7,323 bases of DNA from DASVDK01 sp036562265 [NCBI: Thermodesulfobacteriota bacterium] (GTDB lineage Bacteria > DASVDK01). The stretch lies in NCBI GenBank assembly GCA_036562265.1, contig DATCKS010000202.1:1-7323 (forward strand), written 5' to 3'. Shown piece after piece: positions 1-6,988 of the stretch (its first letter is position 1; each line of letters opens with the position of its first letter). Position numbers and translations under genes: made by a program. The notes under the pieces are model-generated. The model did not search any database, was not told where the DNA came from, and saw only the letters and a program-made list of their open reading frames with translations.

Positions 1-157
1 GGTCCTGCCGCGGCTGGTCGAGCTGCTCGACCGGCGCCTCGCCGAGATCGACGAGCGGATCGAGACGCTCACCTCCCTGCGACAGGAGATCACCGAGTTC
101 CGCGCCCGGATGCTCGAGAAGCTCGAGGCGGGCGACGAGGGGACCACACGATCATGA
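1..157 (+). CDS. Probable MerR-family transcriptional regulator, C-terminal fragment
   Basis: The visible part is the last 51 codons of a gene that starts before the window; the reading frame begins at base 2 and stops at TGA 155-157. The peptide is strongly helical and charged, with a leucine/isoleucine heptad-like pattern (LVELLDRRLAEIDERIETL, then SLRQEITEFRARMLEKLE) and a short polar tail. This is the look of the antiparallel dimerisation helix that closes MerR-type regulators; the DNA-binding winged helix would lie upstream and is not visible. The stop overlaps the next start as ATGA (154-157), so translation of the thiolase is probably coupled to it. MerR regulators such as LiuR are known to sit at the head of acyl-CoA and branched-chain catabolic operons, so a local regulator sensing a pathway CoA ester is plausible but inferred. 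Another coiled-coil protein cannot be excluded from 51 residues. Confidence 0.6.
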   Translation, partial: VLPRLVELLDRRLAEIDERIETLTSLRQEITEFRARMLEKLEAGDEGTTRS

Positions 158-1329
158 CCGACGTCGTCATCGTCGGCGCCGCCCGCACGCCGATCGGCGC
201 CTTCCAGGGAAGTCTCTCGGCGCTCCCGGCGCCTGTGCTCGGCGCTGCCGCGATCCGCGAGGCGGTGCGCCGCGCCGGCATCGAGCCGGGCCAGGTGGAC
301 GAGGTCATCATGGGCCACGTTCTCCAGGCGGGGGTCGGCCAGGCGCCGGCGCGGCAGGCCGCGCTCGGCGCGGGGCTCCCGGTCGGCGCCGGGGCGACCA
401 CGGTGAACAAGGTCTGCGGCTCCGGCCTCAAGGCGGCCATGCTCGGCGTCCAGGCCATTCGCACCGGCGAGTCGCAGGTCGTCGTGGCTGGCGGCATGGA
501 GTCGATGTCGAACGCCCCCTACCTCCTCGAGAAGGCCCGCGGCGGGTACCGCATGGGCGACGGCAGCCTCGTGGACGCCATGCTGCGCGACGGGCTCCTC
601 GATCCCTACAAGGGGCACCACATGGGGATCTGCGGCGAGATGTGCGCCGCGGAGTACGGCTTCTCGCGCGAGGACCAGGACGCCTTCACCCTCGAGTCCT
701 ACCGGCGGGCGCGCGAGGCCGCGGCTTCGGGGGCGTCGGCGCGGGAGATCGTGGCGGTCGAGGTGCCGGGCCGGAAGGGGCCGACCACGGTGGCCGAGGA
801 CGAGGAGCCGACCCGGGTGGACCTCGGCCGGGTGCCGACGCTCCGCCCGGCGTTCAAGCCGGACGGCACCATCACGGCGGCCAACGCGTCGAAGATCGAC
901 GACGGCGCGGCGGCCGTCGTGCTCATGAGCGAGTCGCGCGCGGCGGCGCTTCGCGCGAGGCCGATGGCCCGCGTCGTGGCCCAGGCCACGGCGTCGCGCG
1001 AGCCGGACTGGTTCACGGTGGCGCCGGCCGACGCCATCAAGACGCTCCTCGCGCGGGCGGGCCGCACGGTCGCGGACGTCGACCTCTTCGAGATCAACGA
1101 GGCCTTCGCGGTGGTGCCGATGGCCGTGGCGAAGCTCCTCGACCTGCCGCTCGAGAAGGTCAACGTCCGCGGCGGCGCGGTCGCGCTCGGGCACCCGATC
1201 GGCTGCTCGGGGGCGAGGATCCTCGTGACGCTCCTCCACGCCATGGAGGAGCGGAGGGCGAGGACCGGTGTGGCCGCCATCTGCCTCGGCGGCGGCGAGG
1301 CCGTGGCGATGATGGTCGAGCGGGCGTGA
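154..1329 (+). CDS. atoB: Acetyl-CoA acetyltransferase (biosynthetic/T2-type thiolase)
   Basis: This thiolase reversibly converts two acetyl-CoA to acetoacetyl-CoA and CoA; T2-type members also cleave 2-methylacetoacetyl-CoA. The 391-residue length is normal for the family. All catalytic elements are visible: the acyl-accepting cysteine C88 in [10 protein letters not shown], the NEAF motif at 315-318, H347 in [12 protein letters not shown] and the general-base cysteine C377 in CLGGGEA. The GHHMG segment (154-158) and the [13 protein letters not shown] and [14 protein letters not shown] segments resemble mitochondrial ACAT1 more than the usual bacterial PhaA pattern (TAGNAS), from memory of those families. 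The start is ATG 154, overlapping the upstream stop as ATGA; a GAGGGG element at 137-142 lies 11 bases before it, rather far. No signal peptide is seen, so it is cytosolic. In this operon it would be the final thiolytic step (acetoacetyl-CoA to acetyl-CoA), or the first step if the pathway runs synthetically. Confidence 0.93.
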   Translation: MTDVVIVGAARTPIGAFQGSLSALPAPVLGAAAIREAVRRAGIEPGQVDEVIMGHVLQAGVGQAPARQAALGAGLPVGAGATTVNKVCGSGLKAAMLGVQAIRTGESQVVVAGGMESMSNAPYLLEKARGGYRMGDGSLVDAMLRDGLLDPYKGHHMGICGEMCAAEYGFSREDQDAFTLESYRRAREAAASGASAREIVAVEVPGRKGPTTVAEDEEPTRVDLGRVPTLRPAFKPDGTITAANASKIDDGAAAVVLMSESRAAALRARPMARVVAQATASREPDWFTVAPADAIKTLLARAGRTVADVDLFEINEAFAVVPMAVAKLLDLPLEKVNVRGGAVALGHPIGCSGARILVTLLHAMEERRARTGVAAICLGGGEAVAMMVERA

Positions 1330-1348
1330 TGGCGGCGGGGGAGCCGAT

Positions 1349-1378
1349 CGGCCTCATCAGGCCGGCCCCCTGCGGGGC
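1349..1378 (+). other. Two tandem short hairpins in the thiolase-hbd gap
   Basis: The 73-base gap between the thiolase stop and the next start holds two perfect inverted repeats end to end. The first is CGGCCT (1349-1354) pairing with AGGCCG (1359-1364) around a CATC loop. The second is GCCCC (1365-1369) pairing with GGGGC (1374-1378) around a CTGC loop. There is no base between them. No U-rich tract follows (the next bases are TTCGGAGC), so this is not a standard intrinsic terminator. It may be an mRNA processing or stability element, or a weak attenuator within the operon. In such GC-rich DNA short stems arise easily, so a function is only a suggestion. Confidence 0.4.
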
Positions 1379-1389
1379 TTCGGAGCACC

Positions 1390-1394
1390 GGAGG
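1390..1394 (+). promoter_or_regulatory. Strong ribosome binding site that decides the hbd start
   Basis: A consensus GGAGG lies at 1390-1394. Its last G is also the first base of an in-frame GTG at 1394, so it cannot serve that codon. It stands 8 bases (1395-1402) before a second in-frame GTG at 1403, an ideal distance. This favours translation from 1403 and a 282-residue product. Confidence 0.75.
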
Positions 1395-1402
1395 TGACGC
1401 CG

Positions 1403-2251
1403 GTGGCGGTCAGGACCCTTGGAGTCCTCGGGGCCGGCCAGATGGGGTCGGGGATCGCCCAGGTCGCGGCGCTGGCCGGCTTCGACGTCGTGCTCGGCGA
1501 CGTCGACCAGGGGACGGCGGAGAAGGGCAAGGCGACGATCGCCCGCTTCCTCGGCCGGTCGGTCGAGAAGGGGCAGCTTCCGGCGGCCGACCGCGACGCG
1601 GCCCTCGGCCGCGTCACGCCGGTCGCGGACGTCGCCCGCGTGGCGGCCGCGGACCTCGTGATCGAGGCGGCAAGCGAGCGGGAGGCGCTCAAGCTCGACC
1701 TCTTCCGCGCGCTCGACCGCGCCGCCAGGCCGGAGACGATCCTCGCCTCGAACACCTCCTCGATCTCGATCACGACGCTCGCCGCCGCCACCTCGCGGGC
1801 CGACCGGGTGATCGGGATGCACTTCTTCAACCCGGTGCCGCTCATGGGGCTCGTGGAGGTGATCCGCGGTCTCGAGACGAGCGACGCCACGGTCGAGGTC
1901 GTCACCGACCTTGCACGCCGGCTCGGCAAGACGCCGGTCGAGGCCAGGGACTTTCCCGGCTTCATCGCCAACCGCATCCTCATGCCGATGATCAACGAGG
2001 CGGTCTACGCCCTGATGGAGGGCGTCGGCACCGCCGAGGCGATCGACACGGTGATGAAGCTCGGGATGAACCACCCGATGGGGCCGCTCGCCCTCGCCGA
2101 CCTGATCGGGCTCGACACGTGCCTCGCCATCCTCGAGGTGCTGCACGAGGGGCTCGGCGATCCGAAGTACCGGCCCTGTCCGCTCCTGCGCCAGTACGTC
2201 GCGGCGGGGCGGCTCGGCCGAAAGAGCGGCCGCGGGTTCTACACGTACTGA
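1403..2251 (+). CDS. hbd: 3-hydroxybutyryl-CoA dehydrogenase
   Basis: This cytosolic NAD(P)-dependent enzyme interconverts 3-hydroxybutyryl-CoA and acetoacetyl-CoA. Starting at GTG 1403, chosen from the GGAGG 8 bases upstream, the product has 282 residues, the usual length for clostridial-type Hbd. The N-terminal Rossmann fold shows [14 protein letters not shown] (7-20) and D33 after the second strand, which normally contacts the adenine ribose. The catalytic set is present: S119 in SNTSS, the H140/E152 dyad in [17 protein letters not shown], and N190 in GFIANRIL. The C-terminal 3HCDH domain ends with [11 protein letters not shown]. An in-frame GTG at 1394 would add three residues. It is a stand-alone dehydrogenase without a fused crotonase, and no crotonase gene is visible, so the hydratase step must be encoded elsewhere. 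It links the acyl-CoA dehydrogenase product to the thiolase substrate. Confidence 0.93.
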   Translation: MAVRTLGVLGAGQMGSGIAQVAALAGFDVVLGDVDQGTAEKGKATIARFLGRSVEKGQLPAADRDAALGRVTPVADVARVAAADLVIEAASEREALKLDLFRALDRAARPETILASNTSSISITTLAAATSRADRVIGMHFFNPVPLMGLVEVIRGLETSDATVEVVTDLARRLGKTPVEARDFPGFIANRILMPMINEAVYALMEGVGTAEAIDTVMKLGMNHPMGPLALADLIGLDTCLAILEVLHEGLGDPKYRPCPLLRQYVAAGRLGRKSGRGFYTY

Positions 2252-2261
2252 GGCGGTCACC

Positions 2262-3410
2262 ATGGATCTCGAACTGACTCCCGAGCAGGCGATGGTGCGC
2301 GACATGGCGCGCGACTTCGCGGTCGCGGAGATCGAGCCGCGAGCCGCCGACGACGACCGCGAGCACCGCTTCCCGGCCGAGACGATTCGCAAGATGGGGG
2401 AACTCGGCCTCATGGGGATGATGGTCCCGGAGGCGTACGGCGGCGCAGGCCTCGACACCGTCGCGTACGTGCTCGCCATGGAGGAGATCAACCGCGCCTG
2501 CGCCGGGACCGGCGTCATCATGTCGGTCAACAACTCCCTGGTCTGCGGCCCGATCCTCGAGTTCGGCACCGAGGCGCAGAAGCGGCGCTGGCTGCCGAAG
2601 CTGGCCCGCGGCGAGTGGCTCGGCTGCTTCGCCCTCTCCGAGCCCAACAACGGCAGCGACGCCGCGGCGGCGAAGACCACCGCCGTGCCGGACGGCCCGG
2701 GGCGCTGGCGGATCAACGGGGCGAAGCAGTTCATCACGAACGCGCCGCAGGCCGACCTCTGTCTCTTCTTCGCGCAGACCGACCCGGCGAAGGGCTCCCG
2801 GGGGATCACCGCCTTCGTCGTCGAGAAGGGGACGCCGGGCTACTCGGTGGGCAAGCCGGACGACAAGCTCGGCATCAGGGCCTCCCACTCCGCGCCGATC
2901 TACTTCGAGGACCTCCGCCTCGACGACGAGCAGCGGCTCGGCGAGGTCGGGCAGGGCTTCAAGATCGCGATGAAGACGCTCGACGGCGGCCGCGTCGGGA
3001 TCGCCGCCCAGGCGCTCGGCATCCATCGCGCCTGTCTCGAGGAGTCGGTCCGCTACGCGAAGACCCGCACCGCCTTCGGCCAGCCGATCGCGAGTTTCCA
3101 GGCCATCCAGTGGATGCTCGCCGACATGGCGACGGAACTCGACGCGGCGCGGCTCCTCACGCTGCGCGCGGCCACGCTCAAGGACCGGGGCGTCCGGTTC
3201 ACGCGCGAGGCGGCGATGGCCAAGCTCTACGCCTCGGAGGCGGCCAACCGGGCGGCCACCCACTGCGTCCAGATCCACGGCGGCTACGGCTACATCAGGG
3301 ACTTCCCGGCGGAGCGGCACTTCCGCGACGCGAAGATCACCGAGATCTACGAGGGGACGAGCGAGATCCAGCGGCTGGTGATCGCCGCCTCGCTGCTCAA
3401 GCAGGAGTGA
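2262..3410 (+). CDS. Short-chain (butyryl-type) acyl-CoA dehydrogenase
   Basis: This FAD enzyme oxidises an acyl-CoA to the trans-2-enoyl-CoA and passes electrons to ETF. It has 382 residues, the full length of the family. The N-terminal helical domain contains [10 protein letters not shown] (56-65). The first signature, [13 protein letters not shown], is at 122-134, followed by FITNA (157-161). The C-terminal domain carries [16 protein letters not shown] (269-284), QIHGGYGY (337-344) and the catalytic base E364 in [11 protein letters not shown]. The segments [32 protein letters not shown] and [12 protein letters not shown] resemble mammalian SCAD closely, which points to butyryl-CoA or a similar C4 substrate. 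The usual Gly of SEPGNGSD is Asn129 here. The start ATG has GAGG (2250-2253) 8 bases upstream, overlapping the end of hbd. Its place directly after hbd supports a butyryl-CoA to crotonyl-CoA role. No ETF genes are in the window. Confidence 0.93.
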   Translation: MDLELTPEQAMVRDMARDFAVAEIEPRAADDDREHRFPAETIRKMGELGLMGMMVPEAYGGAGLDTVAYVLAMEEINRACAGTGVIMSVNNSLVCGPILEFGTEAQKRRWLPKLARGEWLGCFALSEPNNGSDAAAAKTTAVPDGPGRWRINGAKQFITNAPQADLCLFFAQTDPAKGSRGITAFVVEKGTPGYSVGKPDDKLGIRASHSAPIYFEDLRLDDEQRLGEVGQGFKIAMKTLDGGRVGIAAQALGIHRACLEESVRYAKTRTAFGQPIASFQAIQWMLADMATELDAARLLTLRAATLKDRGVRFTREAAMAKLYASEAANRAATHCVQIHGGYGYIRDFPAERHFRDAKITEIYEGTSEIQRLVIAASLLKQE

Positions 3411-3412
3411 CC

Positions 3413-3832
3413 ATGGTGGACGCGAGCGGGATCGAGGTCGGTCTCGTCGGGCGTTACGAGCAGACCGTGCAGGAGGCCGACACGGCCGACGCGCAGGGCA
3501 ACCACGGGGTGCGCGTCCTCTCCACGCCCACGCTCATCCTCTGGCTCGAGCGCGCGGCCAACGTCGCCACCGCGGGGCGCCTGCCGGCCGGGCACGGCGA
3601 GGTGGGCGTCAGGATCGACGTCCGGCACCTCGGCGCGGCCACGGTCGGCACCCGGGTGCGCTGCGAGGCGCGACTGGTGGGCGCCATCGACGGGCGCAAG
3701 CTCACCTATCTCGTCGAGGCCGAGGACGGCGACGGGCGCACGCTCATGGAGGGGACGCTCGAGCGCCGCGTCGTCGACCTGGCCCGCTTCCACGAGCGGT
3801 CGAGACAGGCGGCCGCGAGGGGCGCGAAATGA
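3413..3832 (+). CDS. Hotdog-fold acyl-CoA thioesterase, FlK-like
   Basis: This 139-residue protein has the hotdog-fold pattern of the fluoroacetyl-CoA thioesterase (FlK) group, which hydrolyses small acyl-CoAs. FlK uses Thr42, Glu50 and His76. Here T38 (in LSTPT), E46 (in LWLERAAN) and H72 (in DVRHLG) have the same spacings, 8 and 26 residues. The helix [19 protein letters not shown] and the strands [26 protein letters not shown] and [13 protein letters not shown] fit the fold. The FlK lid residue Phe36 would fall on G32, so fluoroacetyl-CoA selectivity is unlikely. ATG 3413 has AGGAG (3403-3407) 5 bases upstream and follows the previous stop by two bases. Its stop overlaps the mutase start as ATGA (3829-3832). 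A substrate such as a C4 or dead-end CoA ester of this pathway is inferred from context only. Confidence 0.85.
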   Translation: MVDASGIEVGLVGRYEQTVQEADTADAQGNHGVRVLSTPTLILWLERAANVATAGRLPAGHGEVGVRIDVRHLGAATVGTRVRCEARLVGAIDGRKLTYLVEAEDGDGRTLMEGTLERRVVDLARFHERSRQAAARGAK

Positions 3833-5418
3833 GACGGTTCGTCACCCTCTCCGGCATGGAGATCGACGAGCTCTACACGCAGGAGACGCTCGACGCCAAC
3901 GGCTGGGACCGGACGCGCGACCTCGGCCGTCCCGGCACCTTCCCGTTCACGCGCGGCATCCACCCCACGATGTACCGGGGCAAGCTCTGGACGATGCGGC
4001 AGTTCGCGGGCTTCGGGACGCCGGAGGACACCAACCGCCGCTTCAAGCTCCTCCTGGCCGAGGGGCAGGGCGGCCTCTCGACCGCCTTCGACATGCCGAC
4101 CCTCATGGGGTACGACCCCGACCACCCCCGCGCGAGAGGGGAGGTCGGCAAGGAGGGGGTCTCGGTCGCGAGCCTCGCCGACATGGAGGTCCTCTTCGGC
4201 GACCTGCCGCTCGGCGAGATCACCACGTCGATGACGGTCAACTGCACGGCGAGCATCCTCCTCGCCATGTACCTCGCCGTGGCCGAGCGTCAGGGGACCG
4301 ACTGGGCGAAGCTGGGCGGCACCGTCCAGAACGACATGCTCAAGGAGTTCATCGCCCAGAAGGAGTGGATCTGCCCGCCCGAGCCGGCCGTCCGGATCGT
4401 CGTCGACATGATCGAGTACTGCACGGAGCGGGTGCCCAGGTGGAACACGGTGTCGATCTCCGGCTACCACATCCGCGAGGCGGGGGCGACCGCCGTGCAG
4501 GAGCTGGCCTTCACGCTGGCCGACGGCATCGGCTACGTGCAGGCCTGCGTCGACCGGGGGCTCGACGTCGACGCGTTCGCGCCGCGGCTTTCCTTCTTCT
4601 TCGACGTCCACAACGACTTCTTCGAGGAGATCGCCAAGTTCCGGGCGGCCCGTCGCATGTGGGCCAGGATCATGAAGGACCGCTTCGGCGCGAAGAACCC
4701 GCGCTCGATGATGCTCCGGACGCACGCGCAGACCGCGGGCGTCTCCCTCACGGCCCAGCAGCCGATGAACAACGCGGTCCGCGTCGCCGTGCAGGCGCTC
4801 GCCGCCGTCCTCGGCGGCACGCAGTCGCTCCACGCCAACGCCATCGACGAGGTCCTGGCGCTCCCCACCGAGGAGACCGCGAGGCTCGCGCTCCGGACGC
4901 AGCAGATCCTCGCCCACGAGAGCGGCGTCGCCAACACGGTCGACCCGCTCGGCGGCTCCTACTTCGTCGAGGCGCTGACCGACCGCATGGAGCGCGAGGC
5001 GATGGCCTACATCGAGCGGATCGACCGGATGGGGGGGATCATCAAGGCGATCGAGGAGGGGTACCCGCAGAAGGAGATCGCCGACAGCGCGTTCCGGTTC
5101 CAGCAGGAGGTCGAGCGGGGGGAGCGGGTGATCGTCGGCGTGAACCGGTTCACCGTCGAGAACGACACGCCGCTGCCGATCCTCAAGGTGGACGAGTCGG
5201 TCGAGCGCAAGCAGGTGGCTCGCCTCGCCGAGGTGAAGCGCAAGCGGGACGGGGCGGCGGTGAGGCGGAGGCTCGACGACCTGCGGCAGGCGTGCGAAGG
5301 GCGGGCGAACATCATGCCCGCGCTCCTCGACGCGGTGAAGGCGTACGCGACAGTGGGGGAGATCAGCGATGTCTATCGGGCGGTCTTCGGGGAGTACAGA
5401 GACCCCGGGTACTTCTAG
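3829..5418 (+). CDS. icmA: B12-dependent acyl-CoA mutase large subunit, isobutyryl-CoA mutase-like
   Basis: This is the catalytic TIM-barrel subunit of an adenosylcobalamin mutase, 529 residues without a B12 domain. Family hallmarks include [18 protein letters not shown] (41-58), [15 protein letters not shown] (82-96), [10 protein letters not shown] (164-173), [12 protein letters not shown] (209-220, H214 matching MCM His244), [10 protein letters not shown] (250-259) and LRTQQI. Substrate residues differ from methylmalonyl-CoA mutase: MCM Tyr89 and Arg207 are F59 (codon 4003-4005) and Q177 (4357-4359), 118 residues apart in both. Icm has this Phe/Gln pair (Phe80/Gln198, also 118 apart). HCM Asp117 matches A86, arguing against 2-hydroxyisobutyryl-CoA mutase. 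MCM Tyr75 is H45. The likely reaction is isobutyryl-CoA to n-butyryl-CoA. ATG 3829 has GAGGGG (3817-3822) 6 bases upstream and an ATGA junction. The N-terminus is shorter than in many homologues, which carry an extra helix before the LSG motif. Automated pipelines would probably call it mcmA1. Confidence 0.88.
   Translation: MRRFVTLSGMEIDELYTQETLDANGWDRTRDLGRPGTFPFTRGIHPTMYRGKLWTMRQFAGFGTPEDTNRRFKLLLAEGQGGLSTAFDMPTLMGYDPDHPRARGEVGKEGVSVASLADMEVLFGDLPLGEITTSMTVNCTASILLAMYLAVAERQGTDWAKLGGTVQNDMLKEFIAQKEWICPPEPAVRIVVDMIEYCTERVPRWNTVSISGYHIREAGATAVQELAFTLADGIGYVQACVDRGLDVDAFAPRLSFFFDVHNDFFEEIAKFRAARRMWARIMKDRFGAKNPRSMMLRTHAQTAGVSLTAQQPMNNAVRVAVQALAAVLGGTQSLHANAIDEVLALPTEETARLALRTQQILAHESGVANTVDPLGGSYFVEALTDRMEREAMAYIERIDRMGGIIKAIEEGYPQKEIADSAFRFQQEVERGERVIVGVNRFTVENDTPLPILKVDESVERKQVARLAEVKRKRDGAAVRRRLDDLRQACEGRANIMPALLDAVKAYATVGEISDVYRAVFGEYRDPGYF
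5355..5362 (+). promoter_or_regulatory. Ribosome binding site inside the mutase gene for the small subunit
   Basis: GGGGGAGA at 5355-5362 lies 6 bases before ATG 5369, within the coding end of the large subunit. It supports the upstream ATG as the true start of the small subunit. No other ATG, GTG or TTG occurs in that frame before the first beta strand. Confidence 0.6.
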
Positions 5419-5821
5419 CAGCCGGCGAACCGTCCGCATCCTCGTGGGGAAGGCGGGGCTCGACGGTCACGACCGCGGGGCCAAGGTCATCGCCCGGGCC
5501 CTGCGCGACGCCGGCTTCGAGGTGATCTACACGGGGCTCCACCAGACGCCCGAGATGGTGGTCGAGACGGCGATCCAGGAGGACGTGGACGCCATCGGGC
5601 TGTCGATCCTCTCGGGCGCGCACAACTACCTCTTCCCGCGCGTCCTCGAGCTCCTGCGCGAGCGCGGGGCGGACGACATCGTCGTGTTCGGCGGCGGGAT
5701 CATCCCCGAGGAGGACATCGAGGCGCTCAAGAAGGCCGGGGTGAAGGCGCTCTTCACGCCCGGCACGACCACCCAGGAGGCGATCGACTGGGTACGGGCC
5801 AACGTGAAGCCGCGCGCGTAG
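5369..5821 (+). CDS. icmB: Cobalamin-binding small subunit of acyl-CoA mutase
   Basis: This 150-residue protein is the Rossmann-like B12-binding domain that pairs with the large subunit to form the mutase. It has the base-off/His-on signature DxHxxG as D32, H34 and G37 in [14 protein letters not shown], with H34 expected to be the lower cobalt ligand. S79 and L81 in GLSILSG form the SxL motif, and FGGGIIP (107-113) lines the nucleotide-loop pocket. The first about 20 residues (S/T/G/R-rich, before [10 protein letters not shown]) precede the domain and look disordered. The gene overlaps the large-subunit gene by 50 bases, and that overlap encodes most of this extension. Overlap suggests coupled translation and balanced subunit amounts. 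The domain itself does not separate Icm from MCM; its identity follows from the large subunit. Confidence 0.9.
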   Translation: MSIGRSSGSTETPGTSSSRRTVRILVGKAGLDGHDRGAKVIARALRDAGFEVIYTGLHQTPEMVVETAIQEDVDAIGLSILSGAHNYLFPRVLELLRERGADDIVVFGGGIIPEEDIEALKKAGVKALFTPGTTTQEAIDWVRANVKPRA

Positions 5822-5839
5822 CGTGGTGAGGGCTCCCGC

Positions 5840-6988
5840 ATGCATTTCCAGCTCACCGACGAGCAGCGGCAGATCGAGGAGACGATCCGGGATTTCTGCC
5901 GCAACGAGGTGGCGCCGCACGCGGCCGAGCGAGACGCCGACCCGACGTTCCCCTTCGAGACCTTCAGGGCGCTCGGGCGCCTCGGGGTGCTCGGGATGTG
6001 CCACGACCCCGAGTACGGCGGCGCCGGCCTCGACGCGCAGAGCTTCACCGTCGCCATCGAGGAGCTGGCGGCGGCGGACGCGAGCCTCTGCCTCTCGGTC
6101 GCGGCGCACCACTCGCTCTGCGCGGCCCACCTCGCCCTGGTCGGGAGCCCCGAGCAGAAGCGCCGGTACCTGACCCGACTCGTGACGGGGGAGGCGATCG
6201 GCGCCTGGGCGCTCACCGAGCCGGGGTCGGGCTCCGACGCGTCGGCCATGAAGACCCGGGCCGAGCGACGCGGCGATCGGTGGGTCCTCACCGGCTCGAA
6301 GGCGTTCATCACGCACGGCAGCATCGCCGACGTCTACGTGATCCTCGCCCGGACCGACCCGTCGAAGGGGCGCCGCGGGATCAGCGCGTTCGTCGTCGAG
6401 AAGGGGACGCGCGGGCTCTCGACCGGCCGCAACGAGAAGAAGCTCGGCGTGCGCGCCTCGGACACCGCGCAGGTCTTCCTCGAGGGGGTCGAGCTTTCGG
6501 ACGACGCCCTTCTCGGCCGCGAAGGGGAGGGCTTCGTCGACACGCTGCGGATCCTCGACGCCGGGCGGATCGGCATCGGCGCCATGGCGGTCGGGATCGC
6601 CAGGGCCGCCCTCGAGGCGTCGATCCGCTACGCGAGGGAGCGGCGCGCCTTCGGTCGCCCGATCGCCGAGATGCAGGCGATCCAGTGGAAGATCGCCGAC
6701 ATGGCGACCGAGATCGACGCGGCGCGGCTCCTCGTCAGGCGCGCGGCGTGGCTGAAGGACCAGGGGCGGCCGTTCTCGAAGGAGGCGTCCATGGCCAAGC
6801 TCTTCGCGTCGGAGGCGGCCTCGCGCGCGACCAACCAGGCCATCCAGATCCACGGCGGCTACGGCTACCTGCAGGACTACCCGGTGGAGCGCTACATGCG
6901 CGACGCGAAGCTCACCGAGATCGGGGAGGGGACGAGCGAGATCCAGCGCCTCGTCATCGCGCGGCACCTGCTCGAGGCGGCGGCGTGA
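5840..6988 (+). CDS. Second acyl-CoA dehydrogenase
   Basis: This is a full-length 382-residue FAD acyl-CoA dehydrogenase that makes a 2-enoyl-CoA and reduces ETF. Motifs in order are [10 protein letters not shown] (56-65), [12 protein letters not shown] (123-134), FITHG (156-160), [16 protein letters not shown] (268-283), [16 protein letters not shown] (336-351) and the catalytic base E363 in [12 protein letters not shown]. It is a paralogue of the enzyme at 2262-3410, with the same length and very similar C-terminal thirds, including a 23-base identical stretch starting at the catalytic Glu codon. The residue before the catalytic Glu is Gly362 rather than Tyr. The start ATG has GAGGG (5828-5832) 7 bases upstream and the gene begins 18 bases after the small-subunit stop. 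Its position between the mutase and its chaperone suggests a substrate linked to the mutase, such as isobutyryl-CoA, butyryl-CoA or 2-methylbutyryl-CoA; sequence alone does not decide. Confidence 0.92.
   Translation: MHFQLTDEQRQIEETIRDFCRNEVAPHAAERDADPTFPFETFRALGRLGVLGMCHDPEYGGAGLDAQSFTVAIEELAAADASLCLSVAAHHSLCAAHLALVGSPEQKRRYLTRLVTGEAIGAWALTEPGSGSDASAMKTRAERRGDRWVLTGSKAFITHGSIADVYVILARTDPSKGRRGISAFVVEKGTRGLSTGRNEKKLGVRASDTAQVFLEGVELSDDALLGREGEGFVDTLRILDAGRIGIGAMAVGIARAALEASIRYARERRAFGRPIAEMQAIQWKIADMATEIDAARLLVRRAAWLKDQGRPFSKEASMAKLFASEAASRATNQAIQIHGGYGYLQDYPVERYMRDAKLTEIGEGTSEIQRLVIARHLLEAAA

Noticed and set aside
1349-1378. Intrinsic transcription terminator
   Set aside because: The stems are short and no U tract follows; the downstream gene belongs to the same pathway and has no obvious promoter of its own.
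1160-2809. Long minus-strand open frame of 549 codons, and similar ones at 1992-3320, 3706-5439 and 5363-6967
   Set aside because: They lie antisense to well-supported enzymes, are rich in Arg/Asp/Gly/Pro/His with no recognisable domain, and span gene boundaries. They are expected by-products of GC-rich codon bias.
2615-3412. Upstream extension of the thioesterase frame into the acyl-CoA dehydrogenase gene
   Set aside because: The translated extension is arginine/proline-rich noise in an alternative frame. The hotdog domain begins after ATG 3413, which has its own AGGAG site.
3413-3832. Fluoroacetate resistance gene
   Set aside because: The triad spacing matches FlK, but the lid Phe36 position appears to be Gly and the setting is acyl-CoA catabolism, so a general short-acyl thioesterase is more likely.
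3829-5418. 2-hydroxyisobutyryl-CoA mutase or ethylmalonyl-CoA mutase identity
   Set aside because: HCM has Ile and Asp where this protein has Phe59 and Ala86. Enzymes for carboxylated substrates are expected to keep the carboxylate-binding Arg, which is Gln177 here.
3351-6948. Shared near-identical DNA blocks at 3351 and 6926 as a mobile or recombination repeat
   Set aside because: The identity covers conserved motif codons of two paralogous acyl-CoA dehydrogenases and stops where the proteins diverge.
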